A DNA stretch of 64,000 bases from Prorocentrum cordatum (lineage: Eukaryota; Sar; Dinophyceae; Prorocentrales; Prorocentraceae). The stretch covers positions 137,066-201,065 of the forward strand of contig CAUYUJ010015847.1 of assembly GCA_963575745.1 (NCBI GenBank), in the 5' to 3' direction. The translations under genes and the position numbers were made by a program. Below the pieces are notes generated by a model. It made no database searches. It was given only the letters and a program-made list of their open reading frames with translations, and had not been told where the DNA came from. Positions within the stretch are counted from its first letter, which is position 1. The number at the start of each line of letters is the position of its first letter. Shown one piece after another: positions 54,120-64,000 of the stretch.

Positions 54120-54370
54120 GAGGAGGAGAAGGAGGAGGAGACGGAGAAGACGGAAGGGGAGGAGGAGGAAGAGGAGGAGGAGGAAGAGAAGGAGGAGGTG
54201 GCGAGGGAGGGGGAGGAGGATGGGCGGAGGAGGGAGGACCTCCTCCTCCCCTTCCTCCTCTCCTTCTCTCCCCCTTCCCTCCTCCTCCCCCTCCCCCTCC
54301 CCATCCTCCTCCTCCTCGTTCTCTTCCTCCTCTTCATCCTCTTCCTCCTTCTCCTCCTTCTTCCTCAGTC
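54120..54370. repeat. AGG arm followed by CCT arm
   Basis: AGG/GAGGA from 54120 to 54238 and CCT/TCCTCC from 54239 to 54370, directly abutting. The two arms could form one long hairpin. Confidence 0.9.
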
Positions 54371-54599
54371 GTCGTTCTCCTCGTGATCCTGCCCCGCCGC
54401 CGCCAGGACGCGGCGCTGGGCCCCCCCGCAGCTGGCGGCCTTCCCGCCGCGAAGCGAATCGTCGGGCGCCAGCCCGTGGAGAGGGGCGGGTTCGAGGCTG
54501 CGGGAAAGAGGAAGGATGGGGGGGAGAAGGATGAGGAGGGTGAGGAGGATCATGAGAAGGCTGGAGGAGGAGGAGGAGGAGGAGGAGGACTAGGATGAG

Positions 54600-54760
54600 G
54601 GGGGAGGTTGCTGCTGCTGCTGCTGCTGCTTCTTCCCCCCCTCATCCTTCTCCTCCTCCTCCTCCTCTTCCTCCACCTCGCCCTCCTCCTCATCCCCCTC
54701 CCCCTCCCCCCCCCGTCCTCCTCCTCCTCCTCCTCATCCTCCTTCTCCCCCTCACCCGTC
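54600..54760. repeat. CTG then CCT array
   Basis: GCTGCTGCTGCTG (54610-54630) followed by CCT repeats, opposite in sense to the AGG tract at 54555-54590. Confidence 0.85.
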
Positions 54761-54888
54761 TCCTCCCCCTCCTCTGCGGAAGAAGCTTCCTCGTCCTCTC
54801 CTCCTGGCGGGTGAAGGGCACGACGCGCTGGCCCCGAGAGCGCTTGAGGAGGAGGAGGGGAGAAGCTCGGCGACCAACGAAACGCTGT

Positions 54889-54952
54889 TTGCCGACCGAT
54901 GCGCTGCCGACTGTTCGGGCGAGTGCGAAATCGGAAGCGCATCGGTCGGCAA
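54889..54952. repeat. 22-bp inverted repeat (hairpin)
   Basis: TTGCCGACCGATGCGCTGCC at 54889 is mirrored by GGAAGCGCATCGGTCGGCAA at 54933-54952, with one mismatch and a 20-nt loop. Confidence 0.9.
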
Positions 54953-55171
54953 TCTGCGATTCGTCGATCGCTGGCCACTCCCCTCCCCCTGACCACTTCT
55001 GTTGCCCGCTGGGGGGAGCTCGCGAGCTCGGCGCGGGAGCAGAAGCCCGCGCTCTGTTCATCCATCGCGCCCCGCTCGTTTTACTGGCGGGAGCCGAAGG
55101 GCGAGGGGGAGGGGGGGGGAGGAGGCTGGAGAAGGAGAATGAGGAGGCGGAGAAGGATGGGGGCCCCTCAT

Positions 55172-55273
55172 GCAGGAGGTCCTGCCCCGCTCCCTAGCGA
55201 TCGGCTTGCGGTCTTTTCAGCAGCCGCCTAGGGCAGGAGGTCCTGATCGGCTTGCGGTCGTTTCAGCAGCCGC
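55172..55273 (+). repeat. Direct duplication with GATCGGCTTGCGGTC
   Basis: GCAGGAGGTCCTG followed by GATCGGCTTGCGGTCTTTTC occurs at 55172-55228 and 55232-55273; the second copy lacks 15 bp. Confidence 0.85.
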
Positions 55274-55802
55274 CGAGAGCACCGTCGGGAGGGCGCAAGC
55301 TAGCCGAAGGACGAATGAGAGAGTGGATGAGGAAGTTGAGAGAGGAGAGTAGTATTCAATGTGTGTAACTGTGGGGGGAAAGGGGCGAGGAGGAACGAAC
55401 TCCCAGGGCGTCACCCACCCCCACCGCCAGGTCTTCACGGCGTCGGCTGCGGATTCACCAACTCCACTTCGCGACCCAGCTCGCAGCCTCCGCCAAGCGG
55501 GAGGGCTTGCGCTCGCGCTGGGCTGCGAAGGGAGTTGATGGGAAATCGCAGCCGACGCCGAGCCTCGTTCACACCGAACGAGTCGTTCGTGGGCCCAACC
55601 GAGACGCAGATCCAGCGCACCTCTAGGATGCAAATCCCGAGGTCTCAGTGCAGGAGCCTTCCGACGGAGCTTGTTACATCCCACCTGGCCCCCCCCCTCC
55701 TCTTCCCGCCCCTAACGCCACCCCATTCGTTCCGACAGCAGGCGAATCCAAGCAGGGGGGATTTGATCACGAAACCTTTTGAGAGCGGCCGTCTGGCAAC
55801 TT

Positions 55803-56136
55803 TCACCAGTCGTAGTAGACCGCGTTCCAGGTCTTCACGTAGGTCCTGGTCTCCTCAAAGTACGACCACCTAATAACGGCACGCTCCCCTCCTCCTTCTC
55901 CTCCTCCTCCTCTGCCCTTCCTCCTCCTCCTCCTCTTCCTCCTCCCCCTCCTCGCCCTTCTCCTCGCCCGCTCGTGTTCCCCCCCGAGGAGGAGAAGGAG
56001 GAGGGCCCGCCCACCATACCCCATTCTCGGCGCCGCCGCCACTGCACGTGATGTTCGGGTTGGCCTGGTCGGCGCCCCCCATGAGGGGGGAGCTCCTTGT
56101 GATCGGCTGCCTCCTCGGGCTCCGAGACCTCGCCAT
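55803..56136 (-). CDS. Small two-exon gene, 62 aa, unknown function
   Basis: Exon 1 56136-56015 starts MARSRSPRRQPITRSSPL and ends GGGAENGVW; exon 2 55869-55803 gives WSYFEETRTYVKTWNAVYYDW and a TGA stop. Donor TATG|GTGGGC, acceptor TTAG|GTGGTC; the total length is a multiple of three. The 145-nt intron consists of complementary CCT and AGG arms. The Arg/Ser start looks like an RS-type or nuclear signal. More exons may lie upstream. A candidate spliced-leader relic (CCAATTTGGGCTCA) sits about 60 bp before the ATG; see rejected list. Confidence 0.55.
55870..56014 (-). other. Intron of the 62-aa gene, complementary CCT/AGG arms
   Basis: On the plus strand, CCT repeats (55888-55970) are followed by GAGGAGGAGAAGGAGGAGG (55986-56004). 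Bounded by GGTGG at both ends. Confidence 0.6.
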
Positions 56137-56470
56137 CGTTGCGGCGCCTCCCGCGCCCTTGGCACCGCGCGCACTCGAGCCCCTGAGCCCAAATTGGGGC
56201 GCGCGGCGCAGGGCGGCGCGAGGCGCGGCAGCGGCGACGAGGGAGGGGGAGGGAGGGGGAGGGAGGGGGAGGGGGGAGGAGAGGAGGGGGTGGAGGGGGG
56301 GGAGGAGGAGGGAAGGACAAGAGGGGAGAAGAGAGCGAGGGAGGAGGAGCGGAAGGTGAGGAGGAGGGGGGGAGGGATGGGAGGAGGGGGAGGGGGGATC
56401 CCCCACAAGCTAGGGTGCACTCGCGTCATATATGACGTGCTACCCTCCCACAGTATTTGATTGTTTAACT

Positions 56471-56570
56471 GGAGTGTGTTGCGAACTCATGTTTCGAGCA
56501 CTCCCCCTTATTTTGTTTGTCTTGGAGTGTGTTGCGAACTCATGTTTCGAGCACTCCCCCCTTATTTTGG
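56471..56570 (+). repeat. 53-bp tandem duplication
   Basis: GGAGTGTGTTGCGAACTCAT at 56471 and again at 56524, each followed by GTTTCGAGCACTCCCCC and TTATTTTG. The two units are nearly identical. Confidence 0.9.
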
Positions 56571-57009
56571 CGCGGGCGTCCCGCGACCCTGCTCTCCGTG
56601 TAGAGTACTGGGCGGTCGCCTGTGTGACGAAGCCCGCGACTGGCGCCTCCTTCGCCCCGAGTGATCGAGAAACAAAAAAAAAAAACGGGGGGGGAGGTCG
56701 CGGAGAAACCTGCGCCAACGGAGAAGCCCGCGCCAAGCCCCTGCCAGCCTCCTCTACAACGCGAGCTGGCGTAAGCTCAATGAGCGCGCGCACGTGTACA
56801 TTTGAGGTAAATGAGGTGCCCTCTCGACGTTGGAAAAAAGAGGGGGTGGGGTCGCGGGGCCCGCACCAATCGTGTACATATGTTTTAATGTGCTGTCCTC
56901 CGACGCCGTGCAGAAGTGCGAAGCGGCACGCTGTTGGCTCGAATTTGCTCGAGCGTTTGGCGCCTGTCGTTCATAACTGCGCGCAGCAGCTGGTGCAGTG
57001 GAGAAAATG

Positions 57010-57335
57010 TCACCACCATATGCCGACGCTATGCTATGCATTCCTACAGCATGCTATGCTATGTTATGTTATGTTGTATATTATGTAGATGCTATTCTAT
57101 GCGCTCCTATGCTGATACTGATGTCTGCATATGTTGTACCAATCACATGCTACGCACTCCCATGCTGATTGTCATCATATGGTATACCGTGCTACACACA
57201 CTATGCTATGATATGCTCATGCAATGCATTGCACATCATCTCCAGGCCGGAGACACTTGAACACTTCAACCGCAAGCCGGAGGATTGTCAGCCAAATAGC
57301 TGCAACCGCAAGCTGTCAACCGCAACACTTCTTGG
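57010..57335 (+). repeat. ATGC-rich satellite with AACACTTCAAC repeat, copy 2
   Basis: Words of GCTATGC, GTTATGTTATG and CTATGC (57025-57230), then CATCTCCAGGCCGGAGACACTTGAACACTTCAACCGCAA-type sequence (57235-57275) and further CAACCGCAA words to 57330. Related to 40080-40240. Confidence 0.75.
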
Positions 57336-57747
57336 ACCTCTGGGATCAGATTCGACGTTCCCGGGCCCCCCAGATGGGGCCCAACCGGCCCCGAACCTTT
57401 CCCCGCCCCTCGGATGGGCGAGCAAAAAGCGAGGATTGTCTTGGGGATGCGCCCTCATTTGAGGGAACCCTTAAGACCGACATCGAGGTGAGGTGATGCC
57501 GAACACAGGGATGGGATATGTTTCGAACCGGTAAAGGTCGGAGCAGATGGGGTCGGAGGATCGCGCCGCATCGTCCATGATGTGGAGCCCGAATCGCGTC
57601 GCGTCGACGTCGCCGACGCATCGCCGACGTCGACGATGCATCGCCGATCTATCGGCGATGTGGCTCGATCCCCCAACCTCATCTAATCCGATCTCATATT
57701 GGAGGCCTCTAGATACGTTTCTGGGCTGTCGGCGAGGAGCGTGCCCA

Positions 57748-57895
57748 GGAGGCTTCAGAACCTGCAGGATTCCTTATCGGACGAGGGCGGCGGCGATGCC
57801 CATCGTCAAGCCCCAGTTGGCGTTCCATTGGCTCCCAGACCCTGGATTCATTATTCAAGGGTTCCTTATCCAATGCCCTCGCCGTTTTGTTTTCG
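57748..57895 (+). repeat. Inverted-pair repeat, left member
   Basis: Contains CCCAGTTGGCGTTCC, GGCTCCCAGACCCTGG and GGGTTCCTTATCCAATGCCC. The reverse complement recurs at 59600-59765 (GGGTCTGGAAGCCAGTGGGG, GGACAAGGAACACTGAG). Confidence 0.75.
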
Positions 57896-58084
57896 GCCAG
57901 TCTGATCCGATTCGATTCCCGTTTTTCTGCGGTCCGACGCGGCCCGATGCTTGCCCGGCGCCGTTGCGCATTTTGGCGCAGCCGTTGTAACGGGCGGGGG
58001 GGGCGCGCGCGGCCGCGGCCCGGCCAGTGGTGCATCCGATGGGCCCCCCTCTGGGCCGCGAGACATTTTTTTGGGCGGGGGGGC

Positions 58085-59035
58085 CCATTGGGGCCACGGC
58101 CACCGCTGCCTTCGAAGCAGCTCCCCACGGGGCTTCGAAGCGCTGTACTGGACGGAGAAGGCGCGCGCCAAGGTCGCCTCAGGTGCCTTCAGTGGAGCCC
58201 CTTGCGGAGCCACGAAGCGCAGTGCTTGGCGGCGCAGACGCGCCCCAACGTCGCGGCTGGGGTCTTCGCTCGAGTGCCCTGTGGGCCCGCGAAGCGCTGC
58301 ATTGGGTGGCCCGAACGCACGCAGGCGTTGCGTCGAGGGCTTTGGATGGAACTCCTCATGGGGGTGCGAGGCGCTGTGCTGGGTGGCGCGGGCGCATGCC
58401 AACACCCCCTTTGGTTTCCTTCGGCTGAGCTCCCGATTAGACCATGGGGCGTCGTATTTGGTGGCGCGGACGTTTGCCAGCGTCGCATTTGGGGCCTTCG
58501 ATGCAGCTCCCTATGGGGACGCGAAGCGCTGAGCTGGGTGGCGCGGACGCATGCCAGCGTCGCCTCTAGGGTTCTCGACGCATGCGAACGTCGCTACCGG
58601 CGCCTTCATGGGAGATCTCTGCGGGGCCACGGAGCGCTTCCATGGGAGGCGTGGGCGGCGCATGCCAGCGTCGCCCTCGGGGCCTTCGGTGGAGTTCCCT
58701 GTGGGACCATGAAGCGGTGGATTTGGCGGCGCGGGCGCGCGCTGGCGTTGCCCCTGGGGCCTTCGGTGGCGCACCCCATGGTGCCCTTCAGCGCTATGCT
58801 GGGTGCGCGGACGCGTGCCAACGTCGCCTCCTGGGGCCTTCGGTGGAGCTCTTTCTGGGGCCACGGACGCTGCGGTGGTTGGCGCGGGGCGTGCATCGCC
58901 GTTGGCGCCGTCAGTGGGGCTCCCCGTGGGGTCGCGAAGTGTTTTGCTGAGTGGCGCGGGCGCATGCCAACGTCGCCTCTGGGGTCTTCGGCGAAGTGCC
59001 TATGGGGCCACGAAGCATTGTACTCGCGTGCCGAA
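58085..59035 (+). repeat. ~76-bp GC-rich minisatellite, about 12 units
   Basis: Units share GCCTTCG(A/G)TGGAGCTCCC, GTGGGGCCACGAAGCGCT, GGTGGCGCGGACGCATGCC and AACGTCGCCTCTGGGG. Spacing is about 70-80 bp. Because the unit is not a multiple of three in every copy, long frames on both strands are chance products of GC bias. Confidence 0.85.
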
Positions 59036-59599
59036 GGGGCCGGCATGCGGAGGGGGGCGGGAGGAGGAGTTCGGATGAGGAGACGCGGCGACTCTCTTCT
59101 CAAAGCGAGGAGGCCAATCCGCAGGATGCTTGGGAATAGCATGAAGCGCGCACTTGCCCCATGGCCCCGAAGAGCCTCTGGGCATGATGGAGCGACTAAC
59201 AGCAACAACCCGATAACATGTTCATGATGCATCGGCGCGGCTCGGGCGCCCTCCGCCGACTCCGATGTTCGACTCAAGCGTTCCCCAGACTGCCCCGTGA
59301 GATCCATGGCGCTGCAATCCTTCCCAAGCTTTCCAGGCTCGCCGTCGCCACCAGCAACGGGATCCACATCCCCAACCCATCTTCTCCGACGCCGCAGGAT
59401 GCCTCAAGGAACACATGAATTCAGATATGCGTTGTCGCGTGGACCACAAAAGGTTTTGACAACTGACTCGTTTTGCTTGCGCCGTGCACCATCGTTTCAC
59501 ATTGCCAAAACACATATAAAGAGCGCGCCGTTGTCAAAATGGCGCTCTCGCCCTGGTGCCGCGCCTACTCGGCTTCCAACTCTTCCTATCTGCGCTCGT

Positions 59600-59765
59600 G
59601 GATGGCTGATCCCGCCCCAGACGGCGGGGGCGCTGGACAAGGGCGCTGGACAAGGAACACTGAGATAAGGAACCCAGGGTCTGGAAGCCAGTGGGGCCCC
59701 AACCATAGGTTGACTTTGAATATCACCGGTGCCCTCCTAAGATAAGGGCTCGCTGCCTCTCGAGA
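59600..59765 (-). repeat. Inverted-pair repeat, right member
   Basis: Reverse complement matches 57748-57895. It and its partner enclose the minisatellite. A GGGCGCTGGACAA direct duplication (59630-59660) is present. Confidence 0.75.
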
Positions 59766-60111
59766 ACATGCCTTAACGAACGCCCCGCCAAAGTGAGGTT
59801 CTCCATTGGCTTCGCTCGCATCCGAATGCAAAGACAGTCGCTTGACCTTCCTCGACCTCTACGACCGGGCGCCCCGTGCGGCGCAACAGCTAACGCTGAT
59901 GGATGGCGGCTCCTCTTTCGAAGCGCGGCTATTGCGTGAGATTTTCGCAAACAATATTCTGCGACTTTGACATCTTGCAACGCTTGGACGGATGAAGGGC
60001 GCGCCGTCGTGAGAGTGACGTAATGCGAGGGCATCCTTGAAGGGCCCTCGCGTGGGACTTCTGCGGGGAATACGTCCACAAGGCTGACATTCTGCAACCT
60101 TTAGCAGCATG

Positions 60112-60566
60112 GATCAGGAGAGGAAAAAACACACAGACACAATTAATCGTCGATTCCCAGGAAAATATGCGAAAATATGGGAAGTGGGGGGGAAGACAAA
60201 AACCAAGAAAATATGAGGAAATATGGGGAAACTCTTTATTTGTGTGTATTTATTTGTGTGTCCTGGGGCCCCTTTGTAGAAGCATGGAGGGCATGTGTTT
60301 CTCAAAGTGAAGCCACCCTGGGCGTCATCCGCGCGGGGGGTGACCGGCGTTCTCGCCTGACCGGCGGACCGCAGCCGCTCGTCATTCGGAGGCGCCCACG
60401 GTGGACATCCAATGATCAGGAGGGAAAGAAACACACAGACACAACTAATCCTCGATCCCCAGGAAAATATGGGAAAATATGGGAAGTGGGGGGGAAGACA
60501 GAAACCCAGAAAATATGGGAAAATATGGGGACTATCTTTATTTGTGTGTATTTATTTGTGTGTCCT
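60112..60566 (+). repeat. Two ~153-bp direct repeats with inverted ends
   Basis: GATCAGGAG...ACACACAGACACAA...AAAATATG...TTTGTGTGTATTTATTTGTGTGTCCT occurs at 60112-60264 and 60414-60566, about 90% alike, spaced 302 bp. Within each copy the ACACACAGACACAA start is roughly complementary to the TTTGTGTGT end. The 150-bp centre is unique and non-coding. Confidence 0.85.
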
Positions 60567-60699
60567 AATTTCCCTTTACAATGACTCATGTGGCCCCTAT
60601 GAGGCGGGAAGCTGACACGGGAGTGTGCGCTGCAGCATCGGTTGATGCAGCGTTGGTCTATTTATTGTGCCCCCCTCCACATCTTCATTTCTTCCCGTT

Positions 60700-60765
60700 T
60701 CCTCCGTGATTGCGAAGGCCTTGCGGCCAGTGCCGCCGACCCTGGACGGCGACGACGACGACGAC
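60700..60765 (+). repeat. Repeat of the ALRPVPPTL-encoding segment
   Basis: ATTGCGAAGGCCTTGCGGCC and GTGCCGCCGACCCTG recur, reverse-complemented, at 7410-7455. Here it is followed by GACGGCGACGACGACGACG and there by GTC/CGT repeats. Confidence 0.75.
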
Positions 60766-60879
60766 GCGATTCTGCATTCGTTTGTTGCCTTCTGCTTCCT
60801 CCTTCCACTTCCCCCTCTCGCGATTCGAGCCGGCGGCTGGCCTGTCATGCGCGATGTCATCTTATTATGTTTCCTTCTC

Positions 60880-61130
60880 CTTTCCTCTTTTCCTCCTTTC
60901 CTCCTCCTCTTCCTCCTCCTCCTCGTCGTCGTCGTCCTCCTCCTCCTCCCCTCGTCCACTTCCTCTTTTTCCCCCCCTTCCCCTCTTCCTCTTCCTCCTC
61001 CGCCTCCTCCTCCTCCTCCGCCTCCGCCTCCTCCTCCTCCCCCTCCTCCTCCTCCCCCTCCTCTTCCTCGTCCTCCCCCCGCTCCTTTTCGCTTGCCCCC
61101 CTTTCCTCTCCTCTCCCTCGTGCCTCCTGC
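60880..61130. repeat. CCT/TCCTCC array
   Basis: Pyrimidine repeat with GTCGTCGTC near 60930. A purine array in the opposite sense lies at 61340-61545. Confidence 0.9.
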
Positions 61131-61339
61131 CACCTCGTCCTTAGATTCGTTTCCTCCTCGCCCGCCCCGCTTTCGGGCTCCTCCGCCGACGATTGCGCGC
61201 CGCCGGTCCGGCCGCGGCACAGGACGGCAAGCTGCGCTTGCTGTACGAAGCCGCCCCCATGTCGTTTTTGATGGAGCAGGCTGCCAGCGCGGTTGATGAG
61301 GGAGGAGCACGTGCGTGGGGAGTAGGACACGAACACCTA

Positions 61340-61545
61340 CAAGGAGGATGAGGAGGAGGAGGAGGAGGAGGAGGAGGAGAAAAAAAACGAGGAGGACGAG
61401 GAGGAAGAGGAGGAGGAGTAGGAGGACATGGACACGGAAACAGAGGACGAGGCGGAGGCGGGGGAGGAGGAGGGAGAGAAGGCCTTGGAGGGAGGAGGAG
61501 GAAGGGGGAGGGAATTGGAGGTGGAGTTCGAGCTGGAGGAGGGGA
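61340..61545. repeat. AGG polypurine array
   Basis: GGATGAGGAGG then GGAGGAAGAGG units; complementary in sense to 60880-61130. Confidence 0.9.
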
Positions 61546-61569
61546 AAGAGAGCACGAGTCTGAGGGCGA

Positions 61570-62495
61570 AGGGTCACGCCGCCCGGCGCGCGGTCGCGGC
61601 CGCGGCCGCGCGGGGCCGCCCGAGCATCCCCTGACCACGTGGGCGAACGCGACGACGGGTTCACCCTTGCCGACGAGCGCCTTCAATGACCCCGAGCAGG
61701 AATTACGCCCCGCACCCAAACCAGCCGCCGCCGCCGCGCCCAGGAAGGCTTGGAGGCTGCGCAAGTCGGATTCGAACGTGTCGCCGCCACCGCCATTGTA
61801 TCGTCGCAAAACGCGGTCCTGCTTGGCCCGAGAGCCCGCTTCACCATCGCAGGCGCCGCCTCCGATTCCGCATCACGGACCGTCTCGATCATCCGACGCT
61901 GCCGCGGCTGCAAGGCGTCCGGCGGCAGCTCGTCCGCCCACCTCGTCGGAGTCGAGGCCAGACTCCATGGGCGAGCCAGCCCCGTGATCGATCTCGACGG
62001 CGCGCTGCCCAGCGGCCCGCGTAGCCGCGCGCCGCGCCGCAGGGCGCTGGCGGCGGCGGCGGCGCCTCTCCAGTTTTTTCTCCGAGGCGACGCGCGTCGG
62101 CGTTTTTTCTTGCAGCCCAGCGGCGCCACCGCAGCAGCGGCGGCGGGCGCAGCCAGCGGTGCCGCGGCCGCGCAGGCGGCAGCGGCGGCGATGGCCGACC
62201 GCGCCACCGCCGCAGCGGTGCGGCGGGGCGCCCTGGGCGAAGACGGCGGTGCGGACTGCCGCCTCGACGAGGCGGGCGGCGACGGCAGCAGCAAGGCCCC
62301 CATCGATCTCCTTGCGCAAGGGATGTCTGTGCCGGCCTCTGGTACCCCGCGGGCGCCTACTACTTTTGCAACTCTTGTATATGCCTCCTCCTCCTCGCGT
62401 TTTTTTCGCGTTTTTTTTTCTCCGCAGTGCCCGCCATGTTCATGTAGTATTGAATCGCGCTCACGTCTACTACTCCCCCCAAGCGCCACAGCTTC
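61570..62495. other. GC-rich stretch, possible relic coding sequence, unresolved
   Basis: Both strands have long Ala/Arg-rich frames. The most protein-like pieces are on the minus strand: WADELPPDALQPRQRRMIET with RALGPSRTAFCDDTMAVAA (62000-61800) and, in another frame, NGGGGDTFESDLRSLQAFLG (61800-61740). If real they are one broken gene. No family recognised. Confidence 0.3.
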
Positions 62496-62519
62496 ACGCT
62501 TAGGTTGGTCTAACGTAAA

Positions 62520-63220
62520 GGAACAGGAGGAGGAGGAGGAGGAGGAGGAGGAGGAGGAGGAGGAGGACTACGACGAAAACGAGGACGACGGGGACGACGA
62601 GGACGAGGAGGATGAGGACGAGAAGGAGGTGGACGAGGAGGTGGGGGGCGAGGAGGCGGAGGAGGAGGAGGAGGAGGAGGAAGGAGGAGGAGGAGGAGAG
62701 GAGGGAAAAGAAAGGAGGAGGAGGACGAGGAAAACGAGGAAGACGAGGAGGAAGAGGAGGAGGAGAGGAGGAGGACGAGGAGGAGGACGAGGAGGAGAGG
62801 AGGAAGAGGGGAGGAGGGGGGGGAAAGAGGAGGAGGAGGAGGAGGAAGAGGAGGGGAGGAGAGGGGAGGAGGTGGAGGAGGAGGAGGAGGAAGAGGAGGA
62901 AAAGAAGGAAGAGGAGGGGAGGAGGAGGAGGAGGAAGGAGGAGGAAAGAGGAGGAGGAGGAGGAGGAAGAGGAGGAGGAGGGGGGGGGGGGAGGGGCGGC
63001 TGCGGCGGAAGGGGGGGGGCGGCGACGACGGGGTCGAGGGGGAGAGGAGGAGGAGGAGGAGGAGGAGGAGGAGGAGGAGGAGGAGGAGGAGGAGAGGAAG
63101 AGGAGGAGGAGGAGGAGGAGAGGAGGAAGGAAGCGGCGGAAAAGGAGGAGGAGGTGGCGGAGGAGGGGGAGGAGGAGGAGGAGGAGGAGGAGGAGGAGGA
63201 GGAGGAGGAGGAGGAGGAGG
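62520..63220. repeat. Long AGG polypurine array
   Basis: About 700 bp of purine repeat on the plus strand with GAC/GACGAC interruptions (62570-62650) and a GC-rich interruption (62985-63040). Long poly-Glu, poly-Arg and poly-Pro frames are repeat translations. Confidence 0.95.
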
Positions 63221-63419
63221 TCCTACCCCCTGGGGCCGCCTACTCACGGCACGGTTCCGTAAGAGCAGGAGGCAATGTAGAAGGATAGCAGCTGGAAGAA
63301 ACCGCCCTCAAGGCCGCGGACGCAGGCCAACTTGCCGCCAACGAAGAAGGCGTCGCCGCCGAAGAAGACGCCGTGCCACCATCCGAACACGGAACAGCAC
63401 CGAATCACGACATGGTCGA

Positions 63420-64000
63420 TCATGGCGCCGCGTGGCTGCAAGAGGGGCCACCCTGCGGGAGCGGTGCTGCTGGGGTACGTCGGGCACGAGGCGTCAGTCC
63501 CTTCTCGACGCGCCTGATCGCATCTTGCTGGTTGCGGCGCGTGGACTCGTTGGGCGAGAGCCCATCGCACCTCGAGCCAAGCTTCCGCACTGCGCGGGCA
63601 TCACCCGCATCACAGTGAGACCCGCAGCGTCTGCAACAGTAAACACTGTTGCCCCTGATTACGTCGTGCCCGAGCGCGGCGAAGGCGTCCCCGACCTCGG
63701 CCAGGGCAGGTGGCAACGAGGCTGTGGGGGTCGAGGGCTGTGAGTTCCCTTCGAGCGCCAAGGCCGCGCCCAGGGCCATGCCAGCCCGCTGGTCGCCGCA
63801 GAGAACCCAGCCCTCGCCGAAGGCGCGGAAGTATTCGGCGTTGAGAGCACTGGCAACACGCGATGGGCGACGCACACGATGAGAATCAGCTTGCAGCGAC
63901 TCGTGGGAGGGGCCCGTTGTGGCGGCCGTGACTCCGCGTTGGGTACATCGGCGCCGCCCGAGGCTGGCGCAGCATGCCCGATGCCTGGAAAGAAATCGCC
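63420..64000 (-). pseudogene. Retroelement C-terminal fragment with Cys motif, partial
   Basis: The minus-strand frame is open from the window edge to 63420. It reads ALNAEYFRAFGEGWVLCGD, ALAEVGDAFAALGHDVIRG, then NSVYCCRRCGSHCDAGDARA with KLGSRCDG, and RRVEKGLTPRARR before the stop. The C-C-x-x-C-G...C pattern followed by an Arg-rich Gly-Leu-x-Pro end looks like the zinc-binding tail of dinoflagellate LINE-type ORF2 proteins; that identification is from recall and unproven. Upstream sequence is outside the window. Confidence 0.4.

Noticed and set aside
56180-56200. Possible spliced-leader relic CCAATTTGGGCTCAGG upstream of the 62-aa gene
   Set aside because: The core resembles CCATTTTGGCTCAAG but has an insertion and mismatches; not enough to call.
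57887-59227. 446-codon plus-strand ORF over the minisatellite
   Set aside because: Several other frames on both strands are also long; the unit is a GC-rich tandem repeat, so openness is expected without selection.

Overview
The window looks like nuclear DNA of a dinoflagellate. It is GC-rich and has no bacterial operons. Genes are sparse and degenerate. Long AGG/CCT, CGT, poly-C and poly-T tracts separate them, and most recognisable coding sequence belongs to mobile elements. Several introns inferred from paralogue comparison use GC or GA donors and have a repeated AG|G at both splice sites, a pattern known from dinoflagellates. I cannot name the species.

Layout, left to right. 1-4.3 kb: a minus-strand LINE (ORF1, APE-type endonuclease, reverse transcriptase) broken by frameshifts and cut by the window edge. 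4.3-7.4 kb: purine arrays, dispersed repeats and a CCAAGA-rich element. 7.4-8.5 kb: a broken Arg/Asp-rich ORF. 8.35-11.7 kb: a minus-strand Penelope-like element with its GIY-YIG domain upstream of the RT. 11.9-14.3 kb: repeats, no firm gene. 14.4-25.9 kb, minus strand: gene A (24.3-25.9), gene B (19.6-21.6) and a DDE transposase (14.4-17.1). 26.1-26.5 kb: a ~77-bp tandem repeat. 26.8-40.1 kb, minus strand: a decayed DIRS-like tyrosine-recombinase retroelement with gag-like, methyltransferase-like, RT, RNase H and recombinase segments, split at 32.9-36.8 kb by a large inverted-repeat (foldback) insertion. 40.1-42.3 kb: satellites, purine arrays and a 94-nt T tract. 42.4-53.1 kb, plus strand: a second gene A (42.4-44.7), a second gene B (45.4-48.4, broken) and a second transposase (50.1-53.1, broken). 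53.6-56.1 kb: two small host-like genes. 56.4-60.6 kb: tandem and inverted repeats, including a ~76-bp minisatellite. 60.6-63.2 kb: purine/pyrimidine arrays. 63.4-64.0 kb: a probable retroelement C-terminal fragment.

The most interesting feature is the pair of diverged blocks in opposite orientation, 14.4-25.9 kb (minus) and 42.4-53.1 kb (plus). Each has the order gene A, gene B, DDE transposase, all on one strand. Genes A and B belong to no family I recognise, and each aligns to its partner in the other block. This suggests a large three-gene DNA transposon, or a locus carried by one. The plus block has gained introns that the minus block lacks; several are built from complementary AGG and CCT arms and bounded by short direct repeats, as expected of introner-like insertions.

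All calls come from reading the sequence. No alignment program, splice predictor or database search was run.
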